From Collinsella aerofaciens (GTDB lineage Bacteria; Actinomycetota; Coriobacteriia; Coriobacteriales; Coriobacteriaceae): a stretch of DNA of 64,000 nt. The stretch covers positions 1-64,000 of the forward strand of contig NZ_JADMUF010000011.1 of the NCBI RefSeq assembly GCF_015546965.1, written 5' to 3'. A program made the position numbers and the translations under genes. The notes under the pieces were generated by a model. That model saw nothing but the letters and a program-made list of their open reading frames with translations. It had not been told where the DNA came from and searched no databases. Position 1 is the stretch's first letter, and every line of letters begins with the position of its first letter. Shown in pieces: positions 1 to 8,207 of this stretch.

Positions 1-17
1 GCGGTGTCCCCTCCCTT

Positions 18-920
18 TCAAGAAAGAGAAGAGGCGGGGCATGCCCCGCCTCTTACACCACATCTCTGCGCGCTACCGCGCTCCGCCGCCTCAATCACGT
101 GTTTGGCGAGAATTGCGGTGGTCACAGCCCCCACGCCGCCCGGCACGGGTGTGATGGCGCCAACGATCGGTTCCGCAGCATCAAAATCCACGTCGCCGAC
201 CAGTTTTCCGGCAGCCTCGTCCCAATTAATGCCAACATCGATGATCGTCTGGCCCTCGCGAACCGCATCCGCGCCAATCGTGCGCGCGCGTCCAACCGCG
301 GCAACAACAATGTCGGCAGAACAGCACTCGGCAGCTAGGTCACGCGTATGCGTATGGCACGTCGTCGCCGTGGCATTGCGAGCCGTAAGCATGGCGGCAA
401 CGGGACGGCCAATTACCAGCGAGCGACCAACAACGGCAACTTTAGCTCCATCCAGTTCAACGCCGTAATGGTCCAGCAACGCCAACACGGCTTCTGCCGT
501 GCAGGGAGCAAAGCCCTCGCCTCGCCCCGAAAGCGTGGTGAGCAGCGAGGCCGGCGTCATGGAGTCGACGTCCTTGGCGGGATCGAGTGCCGCGGCAACT
601 GTATCCTCCTCAAGCCCAGCGGGCAACGGACGAAACATCAGGCATCCGTGAACAGCGGGGTCGGCATTGATGCCCTCGATAGCCGCCAGCAGCTCATCCT
701 GCGAAACATCGGCAGGCAGCAACACGCGACGAGCTTCGATGCCCACCTTTTCGCAGCGTTTGAGTGCACCGCGCTCGTAGGACAGGTCGTCCTCGCGCTC
801 GCCCACGCGAACGATGGCCAGCGTCGGCACAACGCCGCGCTCACGCAAAGCCGCGCAGCGAGCAGCGAGCTCCTCAGTCAACGCGCGGGCGACGGGAGCA
901 CCCTTCAATAGCTCGGCCAT
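18..920 (-). CDS. folD: Bifunctional methylenetetrahydrofolate dehydrogenase / methenyltetrahydrofolate cyclohydrolase
   Basis: About 300 residues, the usual FolD length. It oxidises 5,10-methylene-THF to methenyl-THF with NADP and hydrolyses that to 10-formyl-THF in the cytoplasm. The sequence shows the family landmarks: the N-terminal substrate half with the YERGALKRCEKVGI stretch, the motif KDVDSMTPASL, the Rossmann half with VAVVGRSLVIGRPVAAML, and the C-terminal ITPVPGGVGAVTTAIL. I place the start at the ATG at 920, not the longer frame reaching 986, because GGAAGAGGGG lies just upstream and the extra N-terminus is unlike FolD. It begins two bases after the stop of the cyclodeaminase-like gene, so the two form a folate one-carbon operon; fhs lies 20 kb away. 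The last residues overlap a terminator-like hairpin. Confidence 0.95.
   Translation of the reverse strand: MAELLKGAPVARALTEELAARCAALRERGVVPTLAIVRVGEREDDLSYERGALKRCEKVGIEARRVLLPADVSQDELLAAIEGINADPAVHGCLMFRPLPAGLEEDTVAAALDPAKDVDSMTPASLLTTLSGRGEGFAPCTAEAVLALLDHYGVELDGAKVAVVGRSLVIGRPVAAMLTARNATATTCHTHTRDLAAECCSADIVVAAVGRARTIGADAVREGQTIIDVGINWDEAAGKLVGDVDFDAAEPIVGAITPVPGGVGAVTTAILAKHVIEAAERGSAQRCGVRGGACPASSLS
21..52 (-). terminator. Probable intrinsic terminator inside the folD 3' end
   Basis: A perfect 22-base palindrome (31-52, core GGGGCATGCCCC) is followed on the minus strand by TTCTCTTTCTT. It lies within the last codons of folD, so the gene end and the terminator are merged. Confidence 0.5.
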
Positions 921-922
921 GG

Positions 923-1555
923 CTATCCCCTCTTCCTTGCGGCGTCGGCGGCGCGGCGCGCCAGCGCATCGGCGCGCGGCAGCCACGTATCCAGCAGCTC
1001 ATCGCACGCCGTCTCGAGCTCCTCGGCACGCGCCCGGTCTTTCATAGATGTGGTGTTGGCAAAGAGCGTCAGGCTCGCACCCTGCATGGCAGCGCGGCAG
1101 AACACGGCGCCGCAGGCCACGTCGGACAACAGCTGGCGCGAGCCCTTATCGGCCATGTCCTCGAGCAGCGCCAGCGCGCGGCCGCAGGCATCCATGATCC
1201 GATACGGTGGCATGGCCGCCACGTGCAACGCGTCCTGAATCGCCGCAGGTCGAGCTGGGTCCTCGCGCGGAATACCGTACGCAGCGGACACCTGGCCGTA
1301 CGCACGAACGTCCTCGGCGACCAGGTCCACAAGTTCCTGCGCCAACTCGTCTGCCTGGGCAAATGCACGCGTCAGGTCGTCCGCGCGATCGGCAAGCGCG
1401 GGATTAGTCGCCCCATAACGAGCAACCATCCCACAAAGCGAGGCACCCAGCGCGCCCACAAAGGCGCTCGCGCTGCCGCCGCCGGGAACCGGCTCGCGCG
1501 CGGCCAGCGCCTCGGCAAACCCGCGGCAGGTCTTGTCCATCATCTCTTGGCTCAT
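923..1555 (-). CDS. Cyclodeaminase/cyclohydrolase family protein (FTCD_C, FchA-like)
   Basis: 210 residues matching the all-helical FTCD_C domain: the early glycine motif PVPGGGSASAFVGALGASL, then a helical body ending in a basic tail. Family members are methenyl-THF cyclohydrolases (FchA) or formimino-THF cyclodeaminases. Next to folD and with fhs in the same window, a cyclohydrolase role in one-carbon metabolism is the best inference. The start is the ATG at 1555: GAAGGTG stands seven bases upstream, whereas it would be too close to the other ATG at 1561. A candidate promoter lies near 1632-1660. The exact substrate cannot be read from sequence. Confidence 0.82.
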   Translation of the reverse strand: MSQEMMDKTCRGFAEALAAREPVPGGGSASAFVGALGASLCGMVARYGATNPALADRADDLTRAFAQADELAQELVDLVAEDVRAYGQVSAAYGIPREDPARPAAIQDALHVAAMPPYRIMDACGRALALLEDMADKGSRQLLSDVACGAVFCRAAMQGASLTLFANTTSMKDRARAEELETACDELLDTWLPRADALARRAADAARKRG

Positions 1556-1631
1556 ACGCATGCACCTTCAAGTCATATACATCGGTCGGGCGGAATCGCC
1601 GACCAACCGCATCGATCACGTAATGGTGCTA

Positions 1632-1660
1632 AGTCTAGCCCATAAGTACATGAGCGTCAG
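1632..1660 (-). promoter_or_regulatory. Candidate promoter of the fchA-folD operon
   Basis: On the minus strand CTGACG (plus 1655-1660) and TAGACT (plus 1632-1637) are 17 bases apart and resemble -35 and -10 boxes. The leader to the start codon would be about 70 bases. Sequence match only. Confidence 0.35.
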
Positions 1661-1715
1661 CGCACCTGACCATCGCAGATTTCTATGGCACGCGATAGGC
1701 GTCGACAACGCAAGC

Positions 1716-1942
1716 ATGGGACACATGGCCCACCTTTCGGGACTTCCGGACGTCACAAACTGGGGCATATCTATAAACAAGGAACCTGTTGGGGCAACGC
1801 CCGCGTACACGCGCCCCTTTAAAACAACGGACACCTCACCCCGGGGAGAGCCGACAGCACCGGCCCTCCCCTCTTTTGGACCCGTGCATATTGCCACTTA
1901 ACGGTGCAAATCCGGCCCTCAGAATGGGACACATGGCCCACC
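1716..1942. repeat. Pair of identical 19-base repeats in the 1556-2014 gap
   Basis: ATGGGACACATGGCCCACC occurs at 1716-1734 and again at 1924-1942, same orientation, 208 bases apart. The word is partly palindromic (TGGG..CA..TG..CCCA). The rest of this 459-base gap shows no convincing gene on either strand; small frames there lack ribosome binding sites. Likely a dispersed intergenic element or a regulator site. Confidence 0.6.
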
Positions 1943-2014
1943 CGAAGGAGCCGTCCACGCGTACAGTAAAGACAGGTAATCCATGGACGATTACAGATCG
2001 AGGAGGACACGACC

Positions 2015-2614
2015 ATGAAAAAGAAGGCCTTTGCGATTCTCATCCTCTGCATCAGTCTCTTTGCCGCGGTTGCCTTGGTGGGTTGCGGTGGCAGCAGCGG
2101 CGCTACCGGCAGCGGCGGTGGCGGTGGCGGTGGAGCGGAAAAGCCAGCCGTGGATATGAGGACTGACTTCATTTGGTTTAAAGTCGAGGTGCCCGAGGGC
2201 GTCGAAATCACGGACGTTGCAGGCGATACCGCCGACAGGGCCCAGTTTAAGTTCACCGAGAGCGAGCATGCCAGTGACCGCTTCATCCCCGTCTTCGATC
2301 CTGACAAGAACGCCGATGAACTGTTCGACTACGAGGCAAAGTGGAAGGCCAGCTCTGGATGGACCGAGAGCGATCCCGTTAAGTACAACGGCAAGACCTG
2401 GCGCAGCGCCTACTTTACGCACTCGGGCGGCGTGACGACCGAGTACTTCACCGACGTTGACGGTGGCAGCGTGTATGTGCGCATCGACAACGTCGAGGAG
2501 CACAAGGACGCCGTCGAGACCATGATGAAGTCCCTGGAATTTGCCGATGACATCGCCGAGGCCAAGACCGAGGCCATGGACGTCAAGCTCGACGATATCG
2601 AGATCAAGCGTTAA
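2015..2614 (+). CDS. Small secreted lipoprotein of unknown function
   Basis: 199 residues. A typical lipoprotein signal opens the protein: MKKK, a hydrophobic run and the lipobox LVGC with the modified Cys near residue 24, so it should be lipid-anchored outside the membrane. A flexible Ser/Gly linker with seven consecutive glycines follows, then an acidic domain of about 150 residues rich in aromatic residues (for example FIWFKVEVPEGVEI and YFTDVDGGSVYVRID) that looks like a beta-sandwich. I do not recognise the family. The start is firm: GAGGAGG precedes the ATG. The gene stands alone, with a terminator at 2686-2718. Confidence 0.8.
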   Translation: MKKKAFAILILCISLFAAVALVGCGGSSGATGSGGGGGGGAEKPAVDMRTDFIWFKVEVPEGVEITDVAGDTADRAQFKFTESEHASDRFIPVFDPDKNADELFDYEAKWKASSGWTESDPVKYNGKTWRSAYFTHSGGVTTEYFTDVDGGSVYVRIDNVEEHKDAVETMMKSLEFADDIAEAKTEAMDVKLDDIEIKR

Positions 2615-2685
2615 GCGACTGGCGAGCGCAGCGGGAAACACGGGCGCAGTGCAAACAAGCGACGGTACCCCAGCGCTTCGTACCC

Positions 2686-2718
2686 AGGGAGGGCCGGTAA
2701 ACCGACCCTCCCTTTCTT
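2686..2718 (+). terminator. Intrinsic terminator after the lipoprotein gene
   Basis: AGGGAGGG-C-CGGT pairs with ACCG-A-CCCTCCCT around an AA loop, with one mismatch, and is followed by TTCTTA. It sits 70 bases past the stop. The rest of 2615-2919 holds only the upstream region of the next gene, with TATAGT at 2871-2876. Confidence 0.7.
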
Positions 2719-2919
2719 ATGCCGGTAGCTGGCGAACGCGAGGATGCCGGGCTCCAAAACTATCCCAAGCGCGCCAGTAGCACCAATAGACAAGCGCCTC
2801 AGCACGTCCGCCCGCCGATTAATAGCGCCATGCAGACAATTTAAGCCGACGCCTTTAAACATCTGGGCAGTATAGTATCCAAAACGAGCGCATAACCGCA
2901 CCCTGAGAATGGAGGAGTT

Positions 2920-5412
2920 ATGACCGAACACCATGCCATCAGCCGCCGAGCATTTACGCTGGGCCTAGGACTCGCAGCATTGTCGCCTTTTGTAAGCCTG
3001 CCCGAAACCGCGGGACTGGGCCTTCCCGTGCGCGCGGCATTTGCAGACGACGCTGCCACAGCGTCGGACAGCCTCCGCAATTTCGTCATTCGCCTTCGCC
3101 CCGCGGGCTATTTTCGCACCGCGAGCGTCAACCAAGACGGCAACGTTCGCGGCAACGTCTGTCACCTGTTTAACGACGGCACGTCCAGCAAGCTCATCCT
3201 TGAGAACGTAACGACCAAGAATGACGATACAAACTGGTACGCCATCCGCACCTTGCTCAATTTCGAAGAGCATAAAAAGACGGGCTACAGCATTTGGTCG
3301 GTCGACGACGACTCGGACAAAGATGGAAAGGTCATCCACGTATGGGGCGGCGAGTATGACAACAAGCCCAGCCGCGCTTTTGCGTTCGAGCGGCAATCAA
3401 ACGGAACCTATATCATCCGAGACCGCACGGTCGAGAAAGAAACCGAGAAAAAAGACATTAAGTACCTGGCAATAGAATCGAACGGCGAAGACCAGGACAA
3501 CAATAAGATCTGCCATAAGAGTAAGAGCATTCCGTGGGAGCTCGAACTTATCGGTTACGACATGAAAAAGAACGATGCCACGGTTAGCAGCCTCGACTGG
3601 ATCACGTATAGCAGCTACGTCGACGGACCATGTTGGATGAAATACGTCGACGACAACAAGTTCCTCGACGAGCTGAGCATCCCGGGTACGCACGATTCGG
3701 GCACCTGCAGCGTGGACAACGACACTGAGCCCCAATCCTCGCAAGTAAAATGCCAGCAGGATTACATTCCCACGCAGCTGCTCGAAGGCATTCGCTATTT
3801 TGATATTCGTCTCGGAAAGGGCGACAACCCTGGCATCGACCATGGGATGTACTACCTGCTCAAAAAAGACGCGTACTTTTTGCATCTTTCCGATGTCATA
3901 GGCTACTTCAAAACGTTTTTGAACGAAAACCCGACAGAAGCGCTCATCATGCTTGTATCACGAGGCAACGACGAGGCTACCGACGAAAGTGTTACGACGG
4001 CTTTCGCCAAGGTTTTGGACGACAACCCCAATCTGTTCTATACGTCGAGCCATGTCCCCACACTGAAAGAGGCGCGCGGAAAGATCGTCTTGTTGCGCCG
4101 ATTTAGGCTCGCCGGCAACAGTGTAAGCGGCCACACGTGGGGCCTCGACCTCACCGAATGGGACGACAAAATCAAGGCGCATTCCGGAAAGTCCATGTGC
4201 CTCGTCCAAGACGCGCGAGGCTTTGAAGCCGCGGGGGAAACAGGCGACAAAGAGCCCTATTGCACCAAGGTATACGCCCAGGACAAGTACAAACTCACGG
4301 GAACCGACAAGCTCAGCTGGGTCGATAATGCGCTGAAGGAAACGACCGGGCGCACGCGCAACGAGGTAGATGTCGAGGACGATAACGGGGCCAAGGAGAA
4401 AGTCCTGGAGCGTTGCTGGTCTATCAACTACACCAGCTGCACGGGCTTGTCGCACGGAGGCAATCCTTTTACCTCGGCACGAGTAGTCAACGAGCATCTG
4501 TATAAGAGCCCGTACATCAATCCCAGCGGCATCGAGGATACAAAGTCAGATTACCTCAAGCACATTGGCATCATCGCATCCGACTTTGTTGATGCGGCGC
4601 TGGCCCGGAGCATCTACCAGCGCAATTACGATACGGAGCACAAGCAGACAGCTTCGTACTATCTCCCGTACTATCTCCCGACCCGCATGCGCATGACGTA
4701 CGGCGACTCGCTGAGCGATGCCTCATTCCAGGATGGCAAGACCGTTGGCGAGGGTCATTTCCGCCTTGCCGACAGCAGCAACGCGCTCAACGCGACAGCT
4801 TCGGGCCATGCGTTTGCCATTGAATACGTGGATGTCGACGCCCTGGGCAACGAGACCGTTACGGGGCTGCAGGGTTTTGTGCCCATCGATATCGATCCAC
4901 GCGCGCTGACGCCCCATTTTGAGGGACTCGAAGGCCTTAAGGCCGGCGAAGACGTGCGCGCCAAGATTGCGGCATCACTCGAGGGCAAGCTTGAAACCGA
5001 TGCCTGCACGGCCCAGCTCGAGTTTGTGCACGACGCGACCGGCGCTCCGGGCACAGCAATGGCCGAGGGCGAAACATTTGCCGCAGGAACATACTGGGTG
5101 CGCGTGAACGGTCTCTTGGGCGACGCGGCGCAGAACTACACGCTCGCCAGCGACGGAGCCGCAAGCTTTACCGTAGCGGCCTCGGACAGTGCAGGCGGCG
5201 CCGGCACCGGCAGCGGCACGGGTTCCAACGCAGGCAGCGCTGATAAGAATGGTAAGGGCAACAAGGGCAAGGGCTCGGGCGGAAAACTCGCCGACACGGG
5301 CGACGGCTCCGGCATTGCCGCCGGGCTCGCCGCTGCCGCCGTGGCGACAACGGTCGCCGGCGCAGCAATGCTTGCCAGTGACCACGAAAACGCTGGGGAC
5401 AGTAGCGAATAG
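2920..5412 (+). CDS. Tat-exported PI-PLC-like phospholipase with lectin-like N-terminus and surface-anchor-like C-terminus
   Basis: 830 residues. The N-terminus is a twin-arginine signal (ISRRAFTLG plus a hydrophobic run, cleavage near AFA). Residues about 50-200 look like a ricin-type beta-trefoil. A PI-specific phospholipase C X-domain follows: LSIPGTHDSGTC with the first catalytic His at 258, GIRYFDIRLG, and DHGMYY with the probable second His at 308. The protein would cleave phosphatidylinositol or a GPI-like lipid outside the cell. A beta-rich region and a Gly/Ser/Lys linker lead to LADTGD and a hydrophobic helix, which resembles a sortase signal but lacks the basic tail. AGGAG precedes the ATG; TATAGT at 2871 may be its -10 box. 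The gene is monocistronic. Confidence 0.83.
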   Translation: MTEHHAISRRAFTLGLGLAALSPFVSLPETAGLGLPVRAAFADDAATASDSLRNFVIRLRPAGYFRTASVNQDGNVRGNVCHLFNDGTSSKLILENVTTKNDDTNWYAIRTLLNFEEHKKTGYSIWSVDDDSDKDGKVIHVWGGEYDNKPSRAFAFERQSNGTYIIRDRTVEKETEKKDIKYLAIESNGEDQDNNKICHKSKSIPWELELIGYDMKKNDATVSSLDWITYSSYVDGPCWMKYVDDNKFLDELSIPGTHDSGTCSVDNDTEPQSSQVKCQQDYIPTQLLEGIRYFDIRLGKGDNPGIDHGMYYLLKKDAYFLHLSDVIGYFKTFLNENPTEALIMLVSRGNDEATDESVTTAFAKVLDDNPNLFYTSSHVPTLKEARGKIVLLRRFRLAGNSVSGHTWGLDLTEWDDKIKAHSGKSMCLVQDARGFEAAGETGDKEPYCTKVYAQDKYKLTGTDKLSWVDNALKETTGRTRNEVDVEDDNGAKEKVLERCWSINYTSCTGLSHGGNPFTSARVVNEHLYKSPYINPSGIEDTKSDYLKHIGIIASDFVDAALARSIYQRNYDTEHKQTASYYLPYYLPTRMRMTYGDSLSDASFQDGKTVGEGHFRLADSSNALNATASGHAFAIEYVDVDALGNETVTGLQGFVPIDIDPRALTPHFEGLEGLKAGEDVRAKIAASLEGKLETDACTAQLEFVHDATGAPGTAMAEGETFAAGTYWVRVNGLLGDAAQNYTLASDGAASFTVAASDSAGGAGTGSGTGSNAGSADKNGKGNKGKGSGGKLADTGDGSGIAAGLAAAAVATTVAGAAMLASDHENAGDSSE

Positions 5413-5445
5413 GCAAGCCGGCCTTTTAAACACATCGACTCAATC

Positions 5446-5481
5446 GGGGGCGCAGAACACCGTTCTGTGCCCCTAGCTTTT
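5446..5481 (+). terminator. Intrinsic terminator after the PI-PLC gene
   Basis: GGGGCGCAGAAC pairs with GTTCTGTGCCCC across a short ACC loop (one G-U pair), followed by TAGCTTTT. Confidence 0.75.
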
Positions 5482-5582
5482 GCAGATGAAGAGGCGGTGC
5501 GTCCAGAAAACTCGTAGGCCAAGCAACTAGACGCCGCATCACCCATGTGTGGGCGCGAATCTGGCCCGAACGCCGCTATCGG

Positions 5583-5897
5583 CTACATCACCATGTTCAG
5601 CGCGTTCACAAATTCCTGAGCCTGGGAGTGACTGCTCAGCCTGTAGGAACAGACGGTCAGCAACCTATTACGGAGGAGCACGCGCTTACCCTTGACCCCG
5701 TTGACACCCGTAATGTCCTTGAGGTAGACGATCTTGGTATGGGTACCGAAGAAGTTGTTCTTCACGACCGCCTCGATACGATTGGGATAGATGCTTATTC
5801 CCTTGAAAACGCCGGCACCCTTATCGTGAAACAGCAACGTGTTGTTATCCACGCACGCCACCCCCATGGAGTTCGATAAAACCATCTCTATGACCAC
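5583..5897 (-). CDS. Small PH-like domain protein, function unknown
   Basis: About 104 residues. The sequence alternates short hydrophobic strands (GISIYPNRIEAVV, TKIVYLKDITGV, RVLLRNRLLTV) and ends in a helix (SQAQEFVNALNMV), the pattern of small bacterial PH-like domains that begin with a line such as VFKGISIYPNRI. No catalytic motif is visible. I use the GTG at 5897 because GGTGG lies eight bases upstream, but the ATGs at 5885 or 5867 are also possible. It is transcribed toward the PI-PLC gene and away from hicA and may be part of the accessory region. Confidence 0.55.
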   Translation of the reverse strand: MVIEMVLSNSMGVACVDNNTLLFHDKGAGVFKGISIYPNRIEAVVKNNFFGTHTKIVYLKDITGVNGVKGKRVLLRNRLLTVCSYRLSSHSQAQEFVNALNMVM

Positions 5898-6023
5898 ATT
5901 TTAGCCACCGCAAACCCTTTTCGCGGTCGCGCACAGAGCACCAAATCGTGTCCGTACGAGCAAATAAACTAATACCGCAAGGAATATAAGCCGTTATCCA
6001 AGGATGGCACCGCAAAACAAAGG

Positions 6024-6076
6024 CTTAGCAATAGCTAAGATTTAAGTCTAAAACCCTTAGGAAGTGCTAATATATA
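6024..6076 (+). promoter_or_regulatory. Candidate hicAB promoter and operator
   Basis: CTTAGC-AATA-GCTAAG (6024-6039) is a perfect inverted repeat, and a second weaker copy, CTTAG-GAAGT-GCTAA, lies at 6056-6070. TAATAT/TATATA at 6068-6076 can serve as the -10 box. HicB-type antitoxins usually repress their own operon through such sites. Confidence 0.5.
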
Positions 6077-6095
6077 GTTATTGAAAGAGACTAAG

Positions 6096-6266
6096 ATGCA
6101 GAGACGCGAATTGATCCGTATCCTCGAAGAAGCCGGCTTCATCTCGAAAGGAGGCACTAATCACGAGAAGTTCGTCAAAGGAGATAAACTCGTGCTCGTG
6201 AAACGCCACCGAGAGATCGAGGATCAAATTGCCAAAAGAATCCTAAGGCAGGCAGGGCTTCGATAA
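6096..6266 (+). CDS. hicA: HicA-family mRNA interferase toxin
   Basis: 56 residues, the usual HicA size, with the double-stranded-RNA-binding-like fold: MQRRELIRILEEAGF, then GGTNHEKF with the catalytic-type His at 23, then a basic strand KLVLVKRHRE and a C-terminal helix. HicA cleaves mRNA without ribosomes and is neutralised by HicB. The start is the ATG at 6096 (AAAGAGA upstream) rather than the in-frame TTG at 6081. The hicB gene follows after 45 bases, in the usual toxin-first order, and a palindromic operator sits upstream. Confidence 0.85.
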   Translation: MQRRELIRILEEAGFISKGGTNHEKFVKGDKLVLVKRHREIEDQIAKRILRQAGLR

Positions 6267-6311
6267 CTCATCCTCATCACATTTCGCATCGCTTTTTAGA
6301 GGAGGTCTTAC

Positions 6312-6764
6312 ATGGTTTACGTATGGGAATTTGAGTTCTTTGATTCGGACGGCATGGTCGACGCCGTGCCATGTGGCTCGCTGGGCGGAGGAGGAACGTT
6401 TGGCTCCGACCTAAACGACGCCGTCGAAAGCGCCGCCGATTTTCTCGCATGTATGGTCGACGATCACCTTATGGGCGGCATTGAACTACCCGCGCCAGAC
6501 TTCGGGCATGAGCCGCGACACGGCGGCAAGATTATCGCCGTAGCCGTCAGCCGCGATCTCAACGATATCCCCGCCGTCACCGCAGCGGATGCCGCGCGTA
6601 TGCTTGGTGTTAGCTCAGCACGGGTATCGCAACTGATAAACGCAGGACTGTTGGATTCATGGAAGGATGGCACCAAGCGCATGGTGTCCAAAGCTTCCAT
6701 CGAGGCACGACTCGCCGACGCTCCAAAGGCAGGGCGCCCAAAAGAGGTCCCTATTGCCGTGTAA
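6312..6764 (+). CDS. hicB: HicB-family antitoxin with C-terminal helix-turn-helix
   Basis: 150 residues. The N-terminal 60 residues fit the partial RNase-H fold of HicB (a strand pair, then DLNDAVESAADFLACMVDDHL). Residues about 90-135 form a MerR/excisionase-like helix-turn-helix (TAADAARMLGVSSARVSQLI), which should bind the palindrome at 6024-6070. It binds and blocks HicA and represses the operon. GAGGAGG precedes the ATG. After the gene come two palindromes (6807-6958) and then a separate unit. Confidence 0.83.
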   Translation: MVYVWEFEFFDSDGMVDAVPCGSLGGGGTFGSDLNDAVESAADFLACMVDDHLMGGIELPAPDFGHEPRHGGKIIAVAVSRDLNDIPAVTAADAARMLGVSSARVSQLINAGLLDSWKDGTKRMVSKASIEARLADAPKAGRPKEVPIAV

Positions 6765-6806
6765 AGGAACGCCAGGGCATATCGTTTTGACATATCGGCC
6801 ATTGAG

Positions 6807-6847
6807 TTCTCTCGATTCGCGACGCACTGCGTCGCGAATCGAGAGAA
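6807..6847. repeat. Perfect 20-bp inverted repeat with one-base loop
   Basis: Arms 6807-6826 and 6828-6847 are perfectly complementary around a single C; the centre reads CGCACTGCG. No T-run follows on either strand, so it is not an ordinary terminator. It is related to the palindrome at 6932-6958. Confidence 0.85.
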
Positions 6848-6931
6848 ACCGTCTCAGCCCCAATGATTCGATTAGGTCGTCACACGCTTGCGCAATGAAC
6901 AAGCAAAGCATGTTTGCCGCCGGGCCCCCCA

Positions 6932-6958
6932 ATTCGGATCGCACTGCGTTCCGAATTG
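6932..6958. repeat. Second palindrome of the same family
   Basis: AATTCGGATCGCA and TGCGTTCCGAATT pair around a C with one T-T mismatch. It shares the CGCACTGCG centre with 6807-6847, and three stem positions differ in a paired, compensatory way. Confidence 0.75.
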
Positions 6959-7018
6959 AACCTGACACGCTGCCGCAGGTTATCACGAATTCCCGACAGA
7001 GCATAAAAGGAGCTTTCC

Positions 7019-7807
7019 TTGACAGACAGACCGAAAACAACACTGCGCGACTGCATCTATGGGCTCGCCGTCGGCGACGCGTTGGGCGTTCCCTACGAGT
7101 TCAGGTCTCGTGGCACGTTCGAATGCACCGACATGATCGGCTACGGCACGCATGGGCAGCCCGCCGGCACCTGGAGCGACGACACATCTATGACGCTTGC
7201 TACCTGTGACTCGATTAGGGAGCTCGGGCATATCGACACCACAGACATGCGCGACAAGTTCGTAAGCTGGATTGCCCGTGGCGAGTATACGATCGACGGC
7301 GTTTTCGATTACGGTGGTACGACCGCCCGTGCCTTGCACACCGGCAAAGGAGGCTCCGGCGAGCGCGACAACGGCAACGGTTCGCTCATGCGCATCGCTC
7401 CCCTAGCGTTCACCGATGCGACAGACGAAGAGGTCAGCAAGGTCTCAGCGATTACGCACGCCCACAGAACGTCGACCGACGCGTGCATCATATTTGTCGA
7501 ACTGATGAGGGATGTGATGAACGGCGCGCTCCCCTCGTGGGCGTTGCAGCTGAAAAGCGCACCCGAGTACGAAATCAGGTCCGGTGGCTTCGTGCGCGAC
7601 ACTCTTAAGGCAGCCACATGGTGCTTCGTCAACACTAACAGCTACGAAGATTGCGCGCTTGCCGCCGTCAACCTGGGCGACGACACCGACACCACCGCAG
7701 CCGTTGCCGGCGCCCTCGCCGGCACGGCCTACGGTCTCAGAGCCATCCCGCAGGAATGGATCGACACCCTACGCGGTAAAGAGCTGATTGAGCAGTGTTT
7801 GTTTTAG
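7019..7807 (+). CDS. ADP-ribosylglycohydrolase family protein
   Basis: 262 residues of the DraG/ARH fold. The two-metal site motifs are present: GDALGVPYEF near the start, the WSDDTSMTLA box, GNGSLMRIAPLA in the middle and LGDDTDTTAAVAGALAG near the end. Such enzymes remove ADP-ribose from Arg or other acceptors, or process ADP-ribosylated nucleotides; the target here is unknown. The start is TTG at 7019, supported by AAGGAG seven bases upstream. It lies in the accessory region between hicAB and the CRISPR locus, followed after 35 bases by a 73-residue gene that probably shares its transcript. A role in reversing ADP-ribosylation by toxins or phage is only inference. Confidence 0.9.
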   Translation: MTDRPKTTLRDCIYGLAVGDALGVPYEFRSRGTFECTDMIGYGTHGQPAGTWSDDTSMTLATCDSIRELGHIDTTDMRDKFVSWIARGEYTIDGVFDYGGTTARALHTGKGGSGERDNGNGSLMRIAPLAFTDATDEEVSKVSAITHAHRTSTDACIIFVELMRDVMNGALPSWALQLKSAPEYEIRSGGFVRDTLKAATWCFVNTNSYEDCALAAVNLGDDTDTTAAVAGALAGTAYGLRAIPQEWIDTLRGKELIEQCLF

Positions 7808-7842
7808 GGCGCACTTACAATAGAAACTGACCAGGAGGCACC

Positions 7843-8064
7843 ATGGAAAGAGAGATCGCAAATATAGACGAGTTCCAAGTGGACGAAAACGGGACTCCGC
7901 TATTTCCAGCAGGACTGAAGGAAGAAGCCAACCTCTATGTCCTCCCCGACGGGCGTTACCTCCCCTGCGGGGTCTACAGGACCGCGGACGGCGGTTCGCT
8001 CATTTATGAGCCATCCGAACTAAGCTTCTTCGGGCAGATGCTTGCTCAATTCAAAGAGTGCTAG
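7843..8064 (+). CDS. Hypothetical protein downstream of the ADP-ribosylglycohydrolase
   Basis: 73 residues, acidic and soluble. It contains a probable beta-hairpin (ANLYVLPDGRYLPCGVYR) and a C-terminal helix (ELSFFGQMLAQFKEC). AGGAGG before the ATG and good codon use support a real gene. I do not recognise a family. It lies 35 bases after the ADP-ribosylglycohydrolase on the same strand, so co-expression is likely. Its stop is two bases before a solitary degenerate CRISPR repeat. Confidence 0.65.
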   Translation: MEREIANIDEFQVDENGTPLFPAGLKEEANLYVLPDGRYLPCGVYRTADGGSLIYEPSELSFFGQMLAQFKEC

Positions 8065-8066
8065 AG

Positions 8067-8102
8067 GTTTGATTGCCCGCTAGATCGACACTGCTCCGAA
8101 CC
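8067..8102 (-). repeat. Solitary degenerate CRISPR repeat (copy 1)
   Basis: These 36 bases match the array repeat at 31 of 36 positions (changes at repeat positions 9, 12, 14, 32 and 35, numbered on the plus strand). No second repeat stands 66 bases to either side. It lies 1.25 kb from the array, at the side away from the leader. Confidence 0.85.
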
Positions 8103-8207
8103 ATGGGATGGGTAGGATGTCTCCCACCGCGGCCTGTGAGGTAAAATCTTGACTGCCGCGGAATCCGCCTGCGGGCAACGCTCCGATCTCCGATTGGGGT
8201 GAAGCCT

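Noticed and set aside
1616-1897. 93-residue minus-strand frame in the gap before the lipoprotein gene
   Set aside because: No ribosome binding site, no domain pattern, and it covers one of the duplicated 19-mers.
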